From: Methylotenera oryzisoli
GTDB lineage: Bacteria > Pseudomonadota > Gammaproteobacteria > Burkholderiales > Methylophilaceae
Length of the DNA stretch: 64,000 nucleotides
Assembly (NCBI RefSeq): GCF_004661485.1
Contig: NZ_PQVH01000001.1
Span: forward strand, 107,739-171,738
Reading direction: 5' to 3'
Under the pieces are notes generated by a model. It searched no databases, was not told the DNA's origin, and was given only the letters and a program-made list of their open reading frames with translations. Of this stretch, positions 20,507-32,420 are shown one piece after another. The position numbers were made by a program, and so were the translations under genes. Numbering within the stretch: position 1 is the stretch's first letter; each line of letters opens with the position of its first letter.

Positions 20507-20621
20507 GCTTTATCGTTATAATGTAGATGAAGAAAAGTATAGCATTAACAACATATTGCATAATTTTAACACGCCAATAGTCACTAGGTATTATTTACAG
20601 CAATATTTGCATTATTTTAAC

Positions 20622-20649
20622 TTGCAATATATTTATAAAATGCTATGAT
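20622..20649 (+). promoter_or_regulatory. Promoter of rpsT
   Basis: TTGCAA (20622-20627) and TATGAT (20644-20649) are 16 bases apart, 41 bases before the rpsT start. Confidence 0.6.
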
Positions 20650-20689
20650 TACGGGCTTCGTATTTTGAATAGCTTTTTAGGAAAAACAG

Positions 20690-20953
20690 ATGGCAAATAC
20701 CGCACAAGCAAGAAAACGTGCTCGTCAAGCAGTTAAGCAACGCGCTCACAATGCAAGCTTGCGTTCTACTTTGCGCACAGCAATTAAAAAAATCATTAAA
20801 GCTGTAGAAGCTGGCGATAAAGCTGCAGCTACTGCTGCGTACTCAGAGAATGTAAGTGTTATTGACCGCATTGCGGACAAAAACATCATTCACAAAAACA
20901 AAGCATCACGTCATAAAAGCCGCTTAAACGCTGCGATTAAAGCGATGGCATAA
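20690..20953 (+). CDS. rpsT: 30S ribosomal protein S20
   Basis: An 87-residue basic helical protein that binds 16S rRNA. It begins [21 protein letters not shown] and contains [20 protein letters not shown], the typical S20 C-terminus. A strong ribosome site (TTAGGAAAAAC) precedes ATG 20690. It is a single gene with its own promoter and terminator, divergent from murJ as in many betaproteobacteria. Confidence 0.97.
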   Translation: MANTAQARKRARQAVKQRAHNASLRSTLRTAIKKIIKAVEAGDKAAATAAYSENVSVIDRIADKNIIHKNKASRHKSRLNAAIKAMA

Positions 20954-21000
20954 TTAACCGCTCAAGTGCCAACGCACTTGAACAGTTATTAAATAAATAA

Positions 21001-21027
21001 AAAAGCCGAACTAAGTTCGGCTTTTTT
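21001..21027 (+). terminator. Rho-independent terminator of rpsT
   Basis: AAAAGCCGAAC and GTTCGGCTTTT form a stem with a TAA loop followed by T residues. The A-run on the other side means it could also stop transcription from the opposite strand. Confidence 0.9.
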
Positions 21028-21061
21028 ATTGTTCACTGACTCTGATATAGGATTCTAACTA

Positions 21062-21514
21062 TTAAATACGCTTCAAACTGCCTTTGCGCGCTTGAACATA
21101 TTTAACAACACGCTGATTCTTATCAAACCAAAAAATTACCGACCTTTCATCATCAGTGATGAAGTGATAAGCAGCTTCTTTATACTCGTAATAATCACTA
21201 ATATTTTCTTTGATACGATTAGCAGTTAAACCAACATCAAGATATAAGTATTTATTATAAATGTTGGGCTTAAGATAAGTAACCGTCAAAATCGTAGCTT
21301 GATCAGGCCCACTGATATTCACAATAATACCATCATATAAGTAATTACAACCATCAGGCGTAGCCTCTTTTGACAGAGGCTTTCCTAGCAATCTGAGCAT
21401 GTCACTGTAGTTATTAACACCAGGCTCCAGATAAGGTGGCTTGGCCAATGCAGCCCAACTGAAGCTGCACAGCAGCAGAATGATTAAGGCGCGAAACTCT
21501 GTTAGTTTCAACAT
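21062..21514 (-). CDS. Exported protein of unknown function
   Basis: A 150-residue protein with a signal peptide ending near SWAALAKP. The mature part contains NNYSDMLRLLGKPLSKEATPDG and a repeated strand pattern, a layout seen in small SmpA/BamE-like or periplasmic hypothetical proteins. I do not recognise a family with confidence. The start is ATG 21514; an in-frame GTG three codons upstream is possible. It begins nine bases after the SPFH gene stop on the same strand, so the two are probably cotranscribed. Confidence 0.6.
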   Translation of the reverse strand: MLKLTEFRALIILLLCSFSWAALAKPPYLEPGVNNYSDMLRLLGKPLSKEATPDGCNYLYDGIIVNISGPDQATILTVTYLKPNIYNKYLYLDVGLTANRIKENISDYYEYKEAAYHFITDDERSVIFWFDKNQRVVKYVQARKGSLKRI

Positions 21515-21523
21515 GTATCTCAC

Positions 21524-22360
21524 TTACTTAATATTGATGAGTGGCACAGATCCACCTGTGACCTGCGGCAAACGGCCATCCCATTTCTCTAGGGCTACAC
21601 GCTGATTCTCGATCTCGCGCAATTTCAGCAGATCCGGTGTGATCTCTTGTTTCTGCAAGCGCAGTGACTCAGCCTCCGCCTTTGCTGATGCGATTTTTTG
21701 TTCAGCCTCAACGCGTATCCGCTCCAAATCGCGCTCAGCTTTTAGTTTCAATTGCTCGGCTGTCGTCTTGGCTTCAATGGCTTGATTAAAGCTTTCGGAG
21801 AATCGGAAATTGACGATACTGAACTCATCAATCTGGATACCGTGACGCAACAGCCTGTCACGCATGAACTGACTGATCTGGTCACGCACCTCCGGGCGCT
21901 TGCTAATCAGCTCTTCCGCCGTATATTTAGCGGTAGTGGCTTTGGTTGCCTCTTGCACGGCCGGGATAATAATACGGTCGCCAACAGAGCCCAAATCACC
22001 AATCGCTTGATAGGTTTCCGCTACTCGGTTAGGAATTAAGTGATAGTTCAACGCAATTTTGGCATGCACTTGTTGCAGGTCACGCGATGCAGCATCACCG
22101 TCACCTTCACCCTTTTGTATCTGCACATTGATCTCAGTCACTTGCTGCATGATAGGAATACGGAAATGCAAGCCTTCTTCCAACACAGTAGGATTAACCT
22201 TACCGAAGGTCGTAATCACGCCACGATGACCGGCATTAATCACCACAAATGGGTTCAGCCAGGAGATAAGGATGAGTGCTGCAATCAATATCGCAATGAA
22301 CTTAATTGTCCGGATTATGCCGGATTGGGACTGATCTGAGGGGGTATTGAGTATAGCCAT
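21524..22360 (-). CDS. SPFH/prohibitin-family membrane protein
   Basis: A 278-residue protein with one N-terminal membrane helix (about 17-37), then the SPFH/Band 7 domain (VINAGHRGVITTFGKVNP to about residue 195). A coiled coil rich in Lys, Glu and Ala follows (about 185-245), ending in a short tail. This is prohibitin layout: ring assemblies in the inner membrane that often chaperone FtsH-type proteases. No partner protease is nearby. It is followed by a small exported protein. Confidence 0.85.
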   Translation of the reverse strand: MAILNTPSDQSQSGIIRTIKFIAILIAALILISWLNPFVVINAGHRGVITTFGKVNPTVLEEGLHFRIPIMQQVTEINVQIQKGEGDGDAASRDLQQVHAKIALNYHLIPNRVAETYQAIGDLGSVGDRIIIPAVQEATKATTAKYTAEELISKRPEVRDQISQFMRDRLLRHGIQIDEFSIVNFRFSESFNQAIEAKTTAEQLKLKAERDLERIRVEAEQKIASAKAEAESLRLQKQEITPDLLKLREIENQRVALEKWDGRLPQVTGGSVPLINIK

Positions 22361-22437
22361 AATGTCTCCCTATTTGTTTTTTAAAGTTATTGGTACGCAA
22401 ATAGTACCAAATTCTTAATAAAAATCTTAAAACAAAT

Positions 22438-22470
22438 AAAAAAGACCTAGTCACATCATGACTAGGTCTT
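22438..22470 (-). terminator. Rho-independent terminator of purEK
   Basis: Read on the minus strand, AAGACCTAGTCA pairs perfectly with TGACTAGGTCTT around a five-base loop, then a run of six T follows. It lies 19 bases beyond the purK stop. Confidence 0.9.
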
Positions 22471-22488
22471 GCAGACGACTACCGACGC

Positions 22489-23643
22489 TTACTCGCCGAT
22501 TTTGAGTTCAGAGCGTACTTGCATCGCCAATTTAATTGCATCATCGCGATTGGTACCCAGTACAGTGAAATGCCCCATTTTTCTGCCAGCGCGTGCTTCT
22601 GCTTTACCATATAGGTGCATTTTAAGCGTAGGAGCCCCCAGCGCCAATTGCCAAGCCGGCTCGGTTTGCAGTGCTTCATTTGGCCAAATATCACCGAGCA
22701 GATTGACCATCACCGCCGGACTATGCTGACGGCTGCTACCTAATGGCAACCCTGTCATTACACGCACTTGCTGTTCAAACTGATTGGTAATACAAGCATC
22801 CAGTGTGTAGTGGCCAGAATTATGCGGGCGTGGTGCAATTTCATTCACCAGCAACTCACCGTCACACACAAAGAACTCCACACCCAACACGCCAGTGTAT
22901 TGAAGCTTTTCAGCCACGCTGATTGCCAACTTCTGCGCCTGATGATTCACCGCATCACTACCACGCGCTGGTACAATAGAAATATCTAGAATACCGTTCA
23001 AATGGCTGTTTTCAGCAGTAGGGAACGTTGCAACATGGCCGTTTACATCACGTGCAAGCACAACAGAAACCTCGTAATCCAGTTTCAGCATTTTTTCCAG
23101 CACGCACTCTTCTTGTGAGAATGCAGCAAAAGCAGCTTTTGCTTCACTCAAATTGGCAACACGCGCCTGCCCCTTACCATCGTAACCGAACCTTGCCACT
23201 TTAAGGATAGCAGGATAAATCTCACTATCATCCGCCGGCAAATCTGACTCAGCATCAATCACGGCATAAGGCGCCACCGGCAAGCCGGCTTCTTTCAGGA
23301 AATTCTTTTCACTTACTCGATGCTGCGCAATACCAACCGCCTCTGCGGATGGTCGCACCGGGACAGACTGCGCTAATGTGCGCAATGTTGTAGCAGGCAC
23401 GTTCTCAAATTCGGTGGTGATGGCTTGGCAAGTTGCTGCCATTTGCGCTAATGCCTCTGCATCATCATACTTGGCACATATATGCACATCCGCAATTTTG
23501 CCAGCAGGGCTGTTTTGATCAGGATCCAGCACCGTCACTTTATAGCCCATTTCATGTGCGGCAATCACAAAAAAACGGCCTAATTGACCGCCACCTAACA
23601 TACCCAGCATCGCTGGTGGAAGAATCATAGAAGATTGACTCAT
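22489..23643 (-). CDS. purK: N5-carboxyaminoimidazole ribonucleotide synthase
   Basis: ATP-grasp enzyme of purine synthesis that carboxylates AIR to N5-CAIR. The 384-residue protein starts with an N-terminal Rossmann-like [12 protein letters not shown] motif and has ATP-grasp elements [24 protein letters not shown] and [15 protein letters not shown]. It overlaps purE by four bases (ATGA), so the two are translated together. PurE uses its product directly. Confidence 0.95.
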   Translation of the reverse strand: MSQSSMILPPAMLGMLGGGQLGRFFVIAAHEMGYKVTVLDPDQNSPAGKIADVHICAKYDDAEALAQMAATCQAITTEFENVPATTLRTLAQSVPVRPSAEAVGIAQHRVSEKNFLKEAGLPVAPYAVIDAESDLPADDSEIYPAILKVARFGYDGKGQARVANLSEAKAAFAAFSQEECVLEKMLKLDYEVSVVLARDVNGHVATFPTAENSHLNGILDISIVPARGSDAVNHQAQKLAISVAEKLQYTGVLGVEFFVCDGELLVNEIAPRPHNSGHYTLDACITNQFEQQVRVMTGLPLGSSRQHSPAVMVNLLGDIWPNEALQTEPAWQLALGAPTLKMHLYGKAEARAGRKMGHFTVLGTNRDDAIKLAMQVRSELKIGE

Positions 23644-24146
23644 GGTTTGTCGCTTAACTCCATGTTAAATACTTTTTCTGTTTGTTTGGTACGAAACTCT
23701 GCCAGCTTGGCAGACAGCGCAGCATTTTGGTTTGCAAGTATAGATACAGCAAATAAACCGGCATTGGCAGCGCCCGCATCACCGATAGCGAAGGTTGCTA
23801 CCGGGATGCCTTTTGGCATCTGTACAATTGATAATAATGAATCCTGACCCTGTAAATGCTTGGATGGCACCGGCACACCCAAAACTGGCAACGTAGTTTT
23901 AGCAGCAACCATACCAGGCAAATGTGCAGCACCGCCAGCACCAGCAATAATCACTTGAATACCTTTAGTGGCAGCTGTTTCAGCAAACTCAAACATCAAA
24001 TCAGGCGTACGATGTGCTGAAACCACTTTTGCTTCATAAGTCACACCAAAATCAGCAAGCATTTGCGCAGCATTTCTCATTACAGGCCAGTCACTGTCTG
24101 ACCCCATAATAATGGCTACCAACGGTTGATTATTTGCCACATGCAT
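23640..24146 (-). CDS. purE: N5-CAIR mutase
   Basis: The 168-residue enzyme converts N5-CAIR to CAIR. The class I PurE signature is clear: [11 protein letters not shown] at the N-terminus, [13 protein letters not shown], and [17 protein letters not shown] for the substrate loop. It is the first gene of purEK and is separated from proB by 77 bases. No PUR box was recognised in that gap. Confidence 0.96.
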   Translation of the reverse strand: MHVANNQPLVAIIMGSDSDWPVMRNAAQMLADFGVTYEAKVVSAHRTPDLMFEFAETAATKGIQVIIAGAGGAAHLPGMVAAKTTLPVLGVPVPSKHLQGQDSLLSIVQMPKGIPVATFAIGDAGAANAGLFAVSILANQNAALSAKLAEFRTKQTEKVFNMELSDKP

Positions 24147-24223
24147 TCCTTTATGTAATCTAAATTAAAACTAGAGATTTAATTAAACTAACGACTTTCT
24201 TATTACGACCTAAGCTTGCAAGC

Positions 24224-26462
<2,239 letters not shown>

Positions 26463-26616
26463 TCAGTTCATGTAATTATCGCGCAAGATTATGTTTTGTA
26501 GGAGATTTTTATAAAGGGTAATTACCACTACATTACCATTCAATAAGAAAACACTACTCAACAACAAACTAGCAAGAACGCACGAATTGAAAAAACATTC
26601 TGCCAGCGCGTACCAA

Positions 26617-26648
26617 ATAAAAAAGCCCCATCAAACGACAGGGCTTCT
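26617..26648 (-). terminator. Rho-independent terminator of rplU-rpmA
   Basis: On the minus strand GAAGCCC and GGGCTT flank a loop of about twelve bases, followed by six T. It stands about 20 bases after rpmA and before obgE. Confidence 0.8.
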
Positions 26649-26665
26649 TAAATTATCGCAAAAAA

Positions 26666-26923
26666 CTAAGCTGGAATAATATTCACAGTTTTACGTTTTA
26701 ATGCGCCTTTAATTGTAAAGCTCACTTTACCGTCTGCTTTAGCGTACAAAGTATGATCTTTACCCATACCTACGTTTTCACCAGCGTGCATTCTAGTACC
26801 ACGTTGACGCACGATAATGCTACCAGCTGAAACAAATTGCTCACCGAATGCTTTAACGCCTAAACGTTGGGCTTGTGAGTCGCGACCGTTACGTGAACTA
26901 CCGCCTGCTTTTTTGTGTGCCAT
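26666..26923 (-). CDS. rpmA: 50S ribosomal protein L27
   Basis: An 85-residue basic protein near the peptidyl transferase centre. It starts [20 protein letters not shown], the canonical L27 N-terminus without the cleavable extension found in Firmicutes, and continues [22 protein letters not shown] clear ribosome site (TTAAGGATT) precedes the start. It lies 29 bases after rplU. Confidence 0.97.
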   Translation of the reverse strand: MAHKKAGGSSRNGRDSQAQRLGVKAFGEQFVSAGSIIVRQRGTRMHAGENVGMGKDHTLYAKADGKVSFTIKGALKRKTVNIIPA

Positions 26924-26952
26924 GATTTAATCCTTAACTTAACGATAACTGC

Positions 26953-27267
26953 TTATTTAGCAGCGATTGCTTCAATTTTAATTTCCGTATAACTTTGGCG
27001 ATGGCCTTGTGTTTTACGGTAGTGCTTACGACGGCGGAATTTAAAAATCATTACTTTGTCGCCACGGCCATGTGAAACAACCGTTGCTTTCACAGTAGCA
27101 CCTTTAATAATTGGAGAACCAATTGTTGTGTTATCACCGTCAGAAACCATAAGAATTTGATCTAGCGTAACTGTGCCGCCAACTTCAACTTCTAGTTTCT
27201 CAACTTTTAATCTTTCGCCTTGAACTACGCGATATTGTTTACCACCAGTTTTGATTACTGCATACAT
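26953..27267 (-). CDS. rplU: 50S ribosomal protein L21
   Basis: A 104-residue ribosomal protein recognised from [20 protein letters not shown] and the C-terminal [20 protein letters not shown]. It is first in the rplU-rpmA pair and has its own strong promoter just upstream. Confidence 0.97.
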   Translation of the reverse strand: MYAVIKTGGKQYRVVQGERLKVEKLEVEVGGTVTLDQILMVSDGDNTTIGSPIIKGATVKATVVSHGRGDKVMIFKFRRRKHYRKTQGHRQSYTEIKIEAIAAK

Positions 27268-27304
27268 GATTATGCCTTTAACTCATACTTCAAAAGAATC
27301 GCGC

Positions 27305-27333
27305 ATTATACGCAATTTATCCTGTAAAGCAAA
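27305..27333 (-). promoter_or_regulatory. Promoter of rplU-rpmA
   Basis: On the minus strand TTTGCT (27333-27328) and a perfect TATAAT (27310-27305) are 17 bases apart, about 38 bases upstream of rplU. The remaining gene-free stretch up to 27644 is AT-rich and contains nothing else I can support beyond the start region of the divergent ispB. Confidence 0.7.
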
Positions 27334-27644
27334 CCTTAATCTAAGCAATTTCACAAAAATATTAGATTAAATTTTACCAGGTAAACTGTCGTCGCCTAAT
27401 TAGCAATGCACAGCCAAGCATTTGGTTGCACTCCAAGCAAAAAAGCCACCACAAAGAACCACTAAAAACACTCACAATCGGCTAGGTTCAGCCTACGGAA
27501 TTTAGCTTAAGAATGCAGTGTGCAGCTTAAAAAACCAAAAACATTATTATATAGATGAATATGGCTAAAAAACCATACCATTGAAAATCTAGGATTTAAA
27601 TAGGCTGTGATAAAATCAGATTTCATTTTACAGGTTTTATTAAT

Positions 27645-28613
27645 GTGACTCCAAGCATCATTCAATCTTGCATAAACGACGACATGCGCATGGTGGATAC
27701 AACCATCCGCCAATCACTACATTCGGAAGTGACTCTGGTTAACCAGATAGCCGAATACATCATCAACAGCGGCGGAAAAAGATTGCGCCCTATGCTTGTG
27801 TTACTTTCAGCAGGCCTGTTCGGCGAAATTCAAGCGCAACACCACCAACTGGCTGCGGTTGTTGAGTTTATCCACACAGCAACGCTGCTACATGACGACG
27901 TGGTGGACGAGTCTTCCAAACGTAGAGGCAAGAGCACAGCTAACGCCTTATTTGGCAACGCAGCTAGCGTCTTAGTTGGCGACTTTGTTTATTCACGTGC
28001 TTTTCAAATGATGGTCGCCGTACAGAACATGCGCGTCATGGAAGTGCTAAGTAATGCGACCAACGTGATCGCCGAAGGCGAAGTACTGCAACTGCTAAAC
28101 GTGAATAATGCTGACATTTCCGACGACGCTTACCTACAAGTAATTCATTACAAAACCGCCAAACTTTTTGAAGCAGCAACGAGACTAGGCGCGATTATTA
28201 GCGAAGCCAGTGCAAAAGACGAAGCAGCGCTTACTGCTTATGGGATGCATCTAGGCACTGCTTTTCAATTAATAGATGACATTCTTGATTTAAGCGGCAA
28301 CAGTGAAGACATCGGTAAAAACTTGGGTGACGATTTAGCTGAAGGCAAACCAACATTGCCGCTTTTATATGCGATGCGCAACAGCAACACCGAACAAAGC
28401 CAACTCATCCGCAATGCAATTGAGCAAGGCGGCTTGGAACATTTAGCTCAGGTTGTAGAAATTGTGAAAAACTCCGGGTCGCTCGATCATGTGAAGAAAA
28501 TGGCTGAAGCAGAATCCGCCCATTGCCATGCGGCGATTGCACATTTTCCGGAGTCAAAATTCAAGCAAGCACTGATTGAGCTTGCAGATTTTGCGGTAAC
28601 AAGAAGCTTTTAG
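27645..28613 (+). CDS. ispB: Octaprenyl diphosphate synthase
   Basis: Trans-polyprenyl diphosphate synthase making the ubiquinone side chain. The 322-residue protein has the first Asp-rich motif in LLHDDVVDES with RRG after it, GGKRLRPMLVLL for the diphosphate site, and the second Asp-rich motif in QLIDDILDLSG. The start is GTG at 27645. It is divergent from rplU, the standard neighbour of ispB in proteobacteria. Chain length eight is inferred from family, not residues. Confidence 0.93.
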   Translation: MTPSIIQSCINDDMRMVDTTIRQSLHSEVTLVNQIAEYIINSGGKRLRPMLVLLSAGLFGEIQAQHHQLAAVVEFIHTATLLHDDVVDESSKRRGKSTANALFGNAASVLVGDFVYSRAFQMMVAVQNMRVMEVLSNATNVIAEGEVLQLLNVNNADISDDAYLQVIHYKTAKLFEAATRLGAIISEASAKDEAALTAYGMHLGTAFQLIDDILDLSGNSEDIGKNLGDDLAEGKPTLPLLYAMRNSNTEQSQLIRNAIEQGGLEHLAQVVEIVKNSGSLDHVKKMAEAESAHCHAAIAHFPESKFKQALIELADFAVTRSF

Positions 28614-28634
28614 CCGATGGGGAAACTCGGCTAA
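28612..28634 (+). terminator. Hairpin after ispB
   Basis: TAGCCGA and TCGGCTA pair around TGGGGAAAC directly at the ispB stop, followed by AAAAG rather than T residues. It may act on the minus strand, where T follows, as the terminator of the facing gene. Confidence 0.5.
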
Positions 28635-28645
28635 AAGCAGATATT

Positions 28646-29017
28646 TTAGTTCAAGACGATTTTCTCACCACTATCCGCATGGTAATAAGTCAGGTGTGCG
28701 CAATCACTAGTGCCTGCAGTTAAAGACCCGTCAAACAATGACTGCCCTTCAACATCAACCACAGCGTATCCGTTGTGATACAACGTCACCTCAGCCAATT
28801 TTGGCTTTTTAACTGCAATCTCACGCATGGCGAAACTAATGCAGTTTTCTTCCTCCGCCTCAGAATAGACTTCCCAATCCTTACCACCTGCCAATTGTGA
28901 TAACCAACTTGGCAAATCAACCTCAACACGGCAAATAATAGGCTCATCCCACTCTGGGTGATGCATCTCAGCCTGAACTAGTTCAGCTGCATTCAGTTGA
29001 TGATTAGTGTCTGTCAT
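28646..29017 (-). CDS. Conserved-looking hypothetical protein
   Basis: A 123-residue soluble acidic protein, no signal peptide or membrane span. It has a good coding character with a plausible start (ATG after AAGGACACAAT) and its own hairpin downstream. Notable segments are PEWDEPIICRVEVDLPSWL and a C-terminal TSDCAHLTYYHADSG. I do not recognise the family. It is convergent with ispB and divergent from pilD, so context gives no function. Confidence 0.6.
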   Translation of the reverse strand: MTDTNHQLNAAELVQAEMHHPEWDEPIICRVEVDLPSWLSQLAGGKDWEVYSEAEEENCISFAMREIAVKKPKLAEVTLYHNGYAVVDVEGQSLFDGSLTAGTSDCAHLTYYHADSGEKIVLN

Positions 29018-29237
29018 ATTGTGTCCTTAATACAAATTACCGCTCTATTATAATATCAATTACCAACTCTATATTTGTGGCACCCTGCTTAATTTTCAAG
29101 TCCGGAGCCCCAAACTAAACCATGATAGTTATAATCACTTAACGCTAAGACCGTGCATTAAGTTTACAGTTAGTTAACGGCACGTTATAGTTTTATCTTG
29201 AAGCGATGCCCACAACAAGCCCGACCAAAGGACTGCC

Positions 29238-30107
29238 ATGCCTGATGCATTAAATGAAATATCTACTATCCTTCAACAAAACAACACCTTATTTATTGCG
29301 CTTTCTATAATCATCGGTCTCATGGTTGGCAGTTTTTTAAACGTCGTCATCCACCGCCTGCCCAAAATGATGGAGCAAGAATGGCATAACAACTGCCTAG
29401 AGCTGCAAGGAAAAGAAATTCCTACTGCCACCAAATACAACCTGTGCCAACCGCGTTCTGCCTGTCCACACTGCGGGCACAATATCTCGGCTTTGGAAAA
29501 CATACCAATCATTAGCTACCTAGCATTAAGAGGGCGCTGCAAAGGATGCAAAACCCCCATTAGTATGCGCTACCCCTTGATTGAGGCTTTGACCGGGGCT
29601 TTAATTGGCGCTATCAGCTGGAAATTTGGCTACACAAGCATCACCTTAATGGCATGGATATTTGCGTTAGCACTCATCACTCTGACTTTTATTGATTTTG
29701 ACACTCAGCTCCTCCCGGATGACATTACCCTACCTCTACTGTGGTTAGGCATTTTATTTAACTTAAATACCGGATTTACGGATTTAAAATCTGCAGTCAT
29801 TGGCGCGATGGCGGGATACCTAGTGCTATGGTCTGTTTACTGGCTGTTTAAGCTAATTCGAGGCAAAGAGGGTATGGGCTATGGTGACTTCAAACTACTG
29901 GCAGCGATTGGCGCATGGTTTGGCTGGCAGCAACTCCCTGCCGTGGTGCTCTTATCATCCACACTAGGCGCAATCATCGGCATTGCTTTGATTGTAGTCA
30001 CAAAACGTGGCAAAGAAGTACCTATGCCGTTTGGCCCATTCTTAGCTATTGGCGGCATTGCTGCATTGTTTTTTGGCCAATCACTGGCCACGCTTTACTT
30101 GCCGTAG
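29238..30107 (+). CDS. pilD: Type IV prepilin peptidase / methyltransferase
   Basis: Inner-membrane aspartyl protease that cleaves and N-methylates type IV prepilins and type II secretion pseudopilins. The 289-residue protein has an N-terminal GSFLNVVIHRLP motif, the four-Cys zinc site (CPHCG and CKGC, about 75-110), and both catalytic Asp motifs: FIDFDTQLLPDDITLP (about 155) and GMGYGDFKLLAAIGAW (about 215). Pilus genes pilB and pilC, often adjacent, are not in the window. coaE follows seven bases later. Confidence 0.95.
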   Translation: MPDALNEISTILQQNNTLFIALSIIIGLMVGSFLNVVIHRLPKMMEQEWHNNCLELQGKEIPTATKYNLCQPRSACPHCGHNISALENIPIISYLALRGRCKGCKTPISMRYPLIEALTGALIGAISWKFGYTSITLMAWIFALALITLTFIDFDTQLLPDDITLPLLWLGILFNLNTGFTDLKSAVIGAMAGYLVLWSVYWLFKLIRGKEGMGYGDFKLLAAIGAWFGWQQLPAVVLLSSTLGAIIGIALIVVTKRGKEVPMPFGPFLAIGGIAALFFGQSLATLYLP

Positions 30108-30114
30108 CTAGACC

Positions 30115-30732
30115 ATGTACGTCGTCGCACTCACTGGCGGAATTGGCTCGGGCAAAAGCGAAGCTTCTAGACACTTCGCCAGCCTAGGCATTCCCGTGGT
30201 AGATACAGACGTGATTGCCCATGCATTAACAGCACTCGGCAGCCCGTTACTCAACGAAATAGAGCGAATTTTTGGCGCACATTTTTTCAATGACGATGGC
30301 ACACTTAACCGCGGTAAACTGCGCCAGCATATCTTCAGTGACGCCGATGAAAAAGCGAAGCTGGAACAATTACTACACCCAGCCATCTATGAACAGGCAT
30401 GGCAAACCCTACAAAACAATGAACAGAACCTACACCCTAGCTACCAACTGCTAGTGGTGCCTTTACTGTTTGAAAATAAGCGCTATCAGTCTATTGCCAA
30501 CACAACCTTAGTGATTGATTGCGATGAGTCATTACAAATCCAGCGGGCAATGAGCCGCAGCAAGCTCTCGGCCGACGAGGTAAAAAAGCTGATGCTCGCA
30601 CAAACTTCGAGAGAAAACAGGCGTAATCTTGCCGATGCAATCATAGACAACAGCGGCACCGTACATGAGTTAACGGAAAAAATTAATGAATTCCATAAAA
30701 AACTTATTAAGACTTGCATAGTTAGCAAATAA
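30115..30732 (+). CDS. coaE: Dephospho-CoA kinase
   Basis: Last step of coenzyme A synthesis. The 205-residue P-loop kinase has GGIGSGKSEASRHF, then VVDTDVIAH for substrate binding, HPAIYEQ, and VVPLLFEN. The pilD-coaE-zapD-yacG order is the usual one in beta- and gammaproteobacteria, and spacing suggests cotranscription with pilD. Confidence 0.96.
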   Translation: MYVVALTGGIGSGKSEASRHFASLGIPVVDTDVIAHALTALGSPLLNEIERIFGAHFFNDDGTLNRGKLRQHIFSDADEKAKLEQLLHPAIYEQAWQTLQNNEQNLHPSYQLLVVPLLFENKRYQSIANTTLVIDCDESLQIQRAMSRSKLSADEVKKLMLAQTSRENRRNLADAIIDNSGTVHELTEKINEFHKKLIKTCIVSK

Positions 30733-30808
30733 ATTTGATAATCCAGTTCAACTTTTAAATTCAATGCAACGGCCTAACCTAAAAAAGCATTTGGCTACAT
30801 GATTAAAC

Positions 30809-31567
30809 ATGCCTAGTTACGACTATCCTTTTAATGAACGCATACGCACGCTGCTACGCGTAGAGGATTTGTTTGCCAAAGTTTTGCATAACGTTGCCGC
30901 AGAGCATGAGTTTCAGCATCATTGCGCCCTGCTGACACTTTTACAAATTCTAGACGTGGTTGACCGTGCAGAACTCAAGGTTGACTTACTGCAAGAACTC
31001 GACCGCCAGAAAACAGCCATGCGCATGCTGATAGGCAACCCCATTATTTCTGCCGAAGCGTTAGAAGCAACGCTAGACGATATTAGTGTGGCCTCAGATG
31101 CGTTACGTGCAGAAACGACTAAACTTGGGCAAACCTTACGTGCTAACGAATGGCTAATGAGCATTAAACAACGCGCAGGCATCCCAGGTGGCGTATGTGA
31201 ATTTGATGTGCCGTCTTACCACTACTGGCTAGGACTCGGCACAGAACGTCGAAAGCATGACTTAGAGTCATGGATTAAACCGCTGATTCCAATGCAGCAG
31301 GCGATCATCATCATCTTACGTATTTTGCGCGGTAGCGGCAGCACCAACAAGCTAGTTGCCACTAACGGTGTTTACCAGCAAATGCTGGGTGGCGTCAGAC
31401 CGGCGCAAATGTTAAAAATCAACCTTGCAGACAACCTAAACTGCTTCCCTGAGGTAAGTGCCAATAAATACGCAATCAATATTAGATTCAACACGCTAGA
31501 CTGCACACAGAAACCGCAGAAATTTGAAGAAGATGTAGACTTCACATTAACGCTATGTAACCTTTAA
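30809..31567 (+). CDS. zapD: Cell division protein ZapD
   Basis: A 252-residue cytoplasmic protein that bundles FtsZ filaments (ZapD, formerly YacF/DUF1342). It starts YDYPFNERIRTLLRVEDLF, the family's conserved N-terminus, has an all-helical first half and a beta-rich second half (FDVPSYHYWL, ending FTLTLCN). Length and gene neighbourhood agree. Confidence 0.92.
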   Translation: MPSYDYPFNERIRTLLRVEDLFAKVLHNVAAEHEFQHHCALLTLLQILDVVDRAELKVDLLQELDRQKTAMRMLIGNPIISAEALEATLDDISVASDALRAETTKLGQTLRANEWLMSIKQRAGIPGGVCEFDVPSYHYWLGLGTERRKHDLESWIKPLIPMQQAIIIILRILRGSGSTNKLVATNGVYQQMLGGVRPAQMLKINLADNLNCFPEVSANKYAINIRFNTLDCTQKPQKFEEDVDFTLTLCNL

Positions 31568-31648
31568 GTGCAATCCTATTAGCCAAGTTACACCCACCTT
31601 CAAGTGATAATGCTTAAATCTTAAAGTAAAAGCAAGGCACACCTAGAT

Positions 31649-31840
31649 ATGACCCAAAACAAACGCCTGGTTGCATGCCCAACATGCAAAAAACTAGTGG
31701 AATTTTCAACGCTTAACGCCTACAGACCATTCTGCAGCAAGCGCTGTGAAATGATAGATTTAGGCGCCTGGGCCAATGAAGACTACGCAATACCAGCAGC
31801 AGAAAAAGATAACGACTTACCAGACGAGTTAACGCAGTAA
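31649..31840 (+). CDS. yacG: DNA gyrase inhibitor YacG
   Basis: A 63-residue zinc-finger protein with four cysteines (CPTC ... FCSKRCEMID) and the typical LGAWANEDYAIP stretch. Family members bind gyrase and inhibit supercoiling. It ends the coaE-zapD-yacG set. Confidence 0.92.
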   Translation: MTQNKRLVACPTCKKLVEFSTLNAYRPFCSKRCEMIDLGAWANEDYAIPAAEKDNDLPDELTQ

Positions 31841-31874
31841 GTATTTAACCACGAAAAATCTCAAGGTGCTCAAC

Positions 31875-32402
31875 ATGACAATAGCGCAGCCACACCTATT
31901 AGGTAACCATATACAACGCAGCTTGCGTTACGGCTTTGCGCTACTACTTGCTGCAACAGCCACGCTAAGCCATGCACAAGAGAATATCACCATCCACAAC
32001 CCTTGGGTGAAAGCCACCTATCCGGGGCAAAATATCAGTGCTGGTTATATGACAATCACCAGTGCCAATGATACGACCTTGGTGAAGATTGAAAGTGACG
32101 TGAGCGAAAGCGTGGAAATTCACAGCATGAAAATGGAAAACAACGTGATGAAAATGCGCATGCTAGATTCACTGTCACTCGCTGCTGGCAAGCCTTACAA
32201 GTTAGAACCGGCTGGTTACCACTTTATGCTATTTGACCTGAAAAAACCGCTAATTGATGCACAAACGGTGAACTTTGAACTGACATTTAAAAATAAGCAG
32301 AATATTGAATTCAAACAAAGCGTGAAGGCCACGGTTAAGAATGCCGAAAACAATAGCGGCCCAGCCAACCATAGCGATCACGAACATCACCACAGCCACT
32401 GA
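31875..32402 (+). CDS. Periplasmic copper chaperone PCu(A)C
   Basis: A 175-residue exported protein (signal peptide ending near LSHAQE) of the PCu(A)C family that delivers Cu(I) to cytochrome oxidase. Cu ligands are visible: EIHSMKMENNVMKMR and, 21-type spacing later, GYHFMLFDLKKPL, giving the H(M)x10Mx21HxM pattern. A His-rich C-terminal tail (SDHEHHHSH) adds further metal binding. ATG 31875 has AAGG eight bases upstream and is preferred to the GTG three codons earlier. A role in cbb3 or aa3 oxidase assembly fits the first 8 kb. Confidence 0.88.
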   Translation: MTIAQPHLLGNHIQRSLRYGFALLLAATATLSHAQENITIHNPWVKATYPGQNISAGYMTITSANDTTLVKIESDVSESVEIHSMKMENNVMKMRMLDSLSLAAGKPYKLEPAGYHFMLFDLKKPLIDAQTVNFELTFKNKQNIEFKQSVKATVKNAENNSGPANHSDHEHHHSH

Positions 32403-32420
32403 CTTACAAGGCATACCAAC